Positions 62,121 to 64,000 of a DNA stretch of 64,000 nucleotides are shown one piece after another; positions within the stretch are counted from its first letter, which is position 1; each line of letters begins with the position of its first letter. A program made the translations under genes and the position numbers. The notes under the pieces are model-generated. The model worked only from the letters and a program-made list of their open reading frames with translations, did no database searches and was not told the DNA's origin. Where the stretch lies: the NCBI RefSeq assembly GCF_001866075.3, contig NZ_CP063356.1, positions 3,958,164 to 4,022,163 on the forward strand. The letters run 5' to 3'. Source of the DNA: Anaerobacillus isosaccharinicus (GTDB lineage: Bacteria > Bacillota > Bacilli > Bacillales > Anaerobacillaceae).

Positions 62121-62579
62121 GTGCACCTAACAGCATTTACTGATTATTCTTTACGGGTACTTCTATATCTAGGAAATCAACCTGAGGATAAGCTTTCAAA
62201 TATAAAAGAAATCGCAACTATCTATAAAATTTCAAATAATCACCTTAGTAAAATTGTTTTCGAATTAGGGAAACTTGATTTAATTGAAACAAACAGAGGC
62301 AGAAACGGTGGAATTAGGCTAGCTAAACCTGCAAGTCAAATTAACATTGGCTGGGTCATACAACAAACTGAAGATAATTTAGAGCTCGTTGAATGCTTCA
62401 ATAAACATAACAATGCCTGCATTTTAACTGCTGCATGTCGACTAAAACATGTCCTTAATGAAGCGTTAGTCGCCTATCTACAAGTGCTTTCATCGTATAC
62501 ACTCGAAGACTTGTTACTTAATAAAGATGAATTACAATCAATTTTTCAATTAGAAGCTAGTAAAAATCAACTGATCTAA
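62121..62579 (+). CDS. nsrR: NO-sensing Rrf2 family repressor NsrR
   Basis: A 152-residue Rrf2 protein: winged-helix residues (TAFTDYSLRVLLYLG...NNHLSKIVFELGKLDLIETNRGRNGGIRLAKP) and the iron-sulfur ligands in ECFNKHNNACILTAACRL (three Cys). NO damages its 4Fe-4S cluster and relieves repression. I chose the GTG start (HLTAFTDY) behind CGGAGTG; the frame is open upstream but without a site. It is divergent from hmp, the standard arrangement. Confidence 0.92.
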   Translation: MHLTAFTDYSLRVLLYLGNQPEDKLSNIKEIATIYKISNNHLSKIVFELGKLDLIETNRGRNGGIRLAKPASQINIGWVIQQTEDNLELVECFNKHNNACILTAACRLKHVLNEALVAYLQVLSSYTLEDLLLNKDELQSIFQLEASKNQLI

Positions 62580-62607
62580 AGTTTATGAGAAAATTTAATG
62601 ACGACAG

Positions 62608-62640
62608 AAAAAGAGCATGTTTAATAACACGCTCTTTTCT
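62608..62640 (+). terminator. Terminator of nsrR
   Basis: AAAGAGCATGT and ACACGCTCTTT pair around TTAATA and are followed by T residues. Confidence 0.75.
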
Positions 62641-62668
62641 ATAGGTAAATGGGCAAACCTAATTCATC

Positions 62669-62923
62669 TTATTCGCATAAGGATTTCTTGTTTACCCAAT
62701 GTCTCTCCAGCCTACTCCACACATATAAAGCTAAGGTTAATCCTAATAATACACAAGTGATCCAAACAATCACTAGCTCTCTAAAAACAATCTCTATTCT
62801 AAATGAAGTTAGAAAAAACTTAATTATATAATAGTCAATAAGCAAAGGTATTGATATTACCAACCCATACGATAAGACAAATCGTACTTTTCCTTTATCT
62901 CTAATTTGCCCCCAGTTAATCAT
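62669..62923 (-). CDS. Small membrane protein (84 aa)
   Basis: The ATG follows AAGGGGGG. Two hydrophobic helices (about 14-36 and 46-68) precede a basic C-terminus (SRLERHWVNKKSLCE). No family is recognised. Confidence 0.6.
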   Translation of the reverse strand: MINWGQIRDKGKVRFVLSYGLVISIPLLIDYYIIKFFLTSFRIEIVFRELVIVWITCVLLGLTLALYVWSRLERHWVNKKSLCE

Positions 62924-63011
62924 ACAAGCCCCCTAATCTTTATACAATAAAAAAGCTGCATATACAGCATCCTAGATCTTCAAATATGCAAGTATATACT
63001 TTGATAAAAAG

Positions 63012-63221
63012 CTACTGATTTCTATAGTCATATTTATCATTTGGAACATTGAGAGTCTGACCATTAATTACAACTGTTTTGTTATCTTTCCATTCAATTT
63101 TCGCAGTTTCCTGACGATATTGCCAATAGACATTTTTTGTTTTATTATTTTTTTTGTTAAATACTAACTCGCCTCTTATGGCATACGATGTCGTGGCGCC
63201 ACCGTTTGTAACATGTATATG
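63012..63221 (-). pseudogene. DUF5412-like protein, C-terminal fragment cut by IS21
   Basis: The minus strand encodes YHIHVTNGGATTSYAIRGEL...VYWQYRQETAKIEWKDN and ends NVPNDKYDYRNQ, a DUF5412-like C-terminus. There is no start codon; the frame ends where the IS21-type end begins (about 63222). The 5-prime part, with its signal or anchor, should lie beyond the IS outside the window. Confidence 0.7.
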
Positions 63222-64000
63222 GTAACTTAAAAGTGAGCCACCTTATTAATTGAAAAATGAGCCACTCTGATTGATGATTAACCCTAATGGTTTATTAGGG
63301 GGATAACAGGAGTGATTACTTTGAATGAGAAACAGACAATTATAAAAATGTACATGGAGGGGAAAAGCAAACGTAGTATAGCTAAAACAACAAAAAAATC
63401 TCGAAATACAGTGGTTAAATACATTCGAGAGTTTGAAAAAAGTAAACAAGAGGACGTACGAGATCTGCCACTACCAGAAAATATATTAAAGCCACCTACA
63501 TATAAAAAAAGAGTCGGTAGGGTAAAAGTGTTAACGGAACAAATCAAAAATAGATTACGTCAATTTATTAAGGAAAATGAGTGGAAAAGAAATCACTATA
63601 TGCGTAAACAACAAATGAAAATAATAGATATGCATGAAAAATTACTAGACGATGGTTTTTCAATTAGTTATACAACAGTGCGTAACTTTGTTAATCAAGA
63701 AACTGCAAAAGCAAAAGAGGTGTATATCCGCAGACATTGTAAATCTAGCTACGAAGTGGAGTTTGATTGGGGTGAAGTGAAACTTGTAATTGATGGAAAA
63801 CTGAGAGTATATTCTTTGGCTGTTTTTACTTTACCGTATAGTAACTATCGCTTCGCAAGAATTTATAAATCTGAATCGCAAGTTTGTGTGTTAGATGTCC
63901 ACACAAAGTTTATAGAACACGTCGAATTTATACCTACGGTATTTACGTATGACAATATGAGAACGGTAGTAAAATCCTTTGTAGGAACAGAAAAAACAAT
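63222..64000 (+). mobile_element. IS21-family element (left part; runs off the window)
   Basis: The end region shows repeated AAAAGTGAGCCACC (about 63230) and AAAAATGAGCCACT (about 63252), the multiple end repeats typical of IS21. It carries istA; istB and the right end are beyond 64000. It interrupts a DUF5412-like gene. Confidence 0.88.
63321..64000 (+). CDS. istA: IS21 transposase IstA (partial)
   Basis: The TTG start follows AGGAGTG. Visible parts: a helix-turn-helix (about 9-35: YMEGKSKRSIAKTTKKSRNTV), a linker, and the beginning of the rve/DDE catalytic core, with the first Asp in YEVEFDWGEVKL and the second in VFTYDNMRTVVK. The remaining C-terminus is cut by the window edge. The frame has no stop across 680 bases, so this copy looks intact so far. 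Confidence 0.9.
   Translation, partial: MNEKQTIIKMYMEGKSKRSIAKTTKKSRNTVVKYIREFEKSKQEDVRDLPLPENILKPPTYKKRVGRVKVLTEQIKNRLRQFIKENEWKRNHYMRKQQMKIIDMHEKLLDDGFSISYTTVRNFVNQETAKAKEVYIRRHCKSSYEVEFDWGEVKLVIDGKLRVYSLAVFTLPYSNYRFARIYKSESQVCVLDVHTKFIEHVEFIPTVFTYDNMRTVVKSFVGTEKT

Overview
The window looks like a chromosomal piece of a low-GC, endospore-forming Bacillaceae. The evidence is a SleB-type germination lytic enzyme, a YaaH/SleL-type LysM glycosidase, three Bacillus-style riboswitches (TPP, yybP-ykoY, ydaO), strong AGGAGG ribosome binding sites with many GTG/TTG starts, YisL, KtrAB and an NsrR/Hmp pair. An NhaC-type Na+/H+ antiporter and a subtilisin-type alkaline protease hint at an alkaliphilic or halotolerant lifestyle, which is an inference. 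No rRNA or tRNA gene and no CRISPR array was seen.

Layout. 1-19.0 kb: two almost identical direct copies of an IS4-type element (1-1786, cut by the window edge, and 17132-19016) flank a mostly minus-strand block: bactofilin plus a frameshifted M23 peptidase, a TraB-like lipoprotein with an early stop, an SF1 helicase, a DUF4097 protein, NhaC, a SleB/LysM hydrolase, a DAACS symporter, and an SGNH hydrolase-ABC transporter operon whose upstream region is cut by the second IS. 19-28 kb: thioesterase, small unknowns, GH18/LysM glycosidase, PAS-GGDEF cyclase, and a TPP-riboswitch-controlled tenA-thiZ-thiX-thiY pyrimidine salvage operon. 28-34.9 kb: a rearrangement junction between two truncated genes (aldo/keto reductase and VanW), a probable restriction-modification pair, an alkaline protease, a PlcR-like regulator with a divergently encoded PapR-like peptide, and a 52-bp palindromic tandem array. 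35-41 kb: EutH, OsmC, an IS200-type element, speD and an IS1182-type element. 41-49.4 kb: TerC-family manganese exporter with its riboswitch, followed by small, partly decayed accessory genes. 49.9-64 kb: KtrAB under a c-di-AMP riboswitch, a second IS1182-type element, TldD/TldE, AbrB-type and BASS transporters, Hmp with NsrR, and an IS21-type element that truncates a DUF5412 gene at the right edge.

The most interesting system is at 31.7-34.3 kb. A 301-residue HTH-TPR regulator resembling PlcR faces a 38-codon secreted peptide gene ending in TDLPHEV, which resembles the PapR signal ADLPFEF. The same palindrome, ATAACTATRGTTAT, sits in front of the regulator and again between the peptide gene and a secreted subtilisin. 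This suggests a compact quorum-sensing circuit controlling an exoprotease. A second strong observation is that both IS1182-type elements sit inside hairpin terminators, flanked by direct repeats of 9 and 29 bp. Several genes carry single-base lesions (M23 peptidase, TraB protein, a small membrane protein) or are remnants, so this is a genome section under active IS-driven and point-mutational decay, unless some frameshifts are assembly errors.
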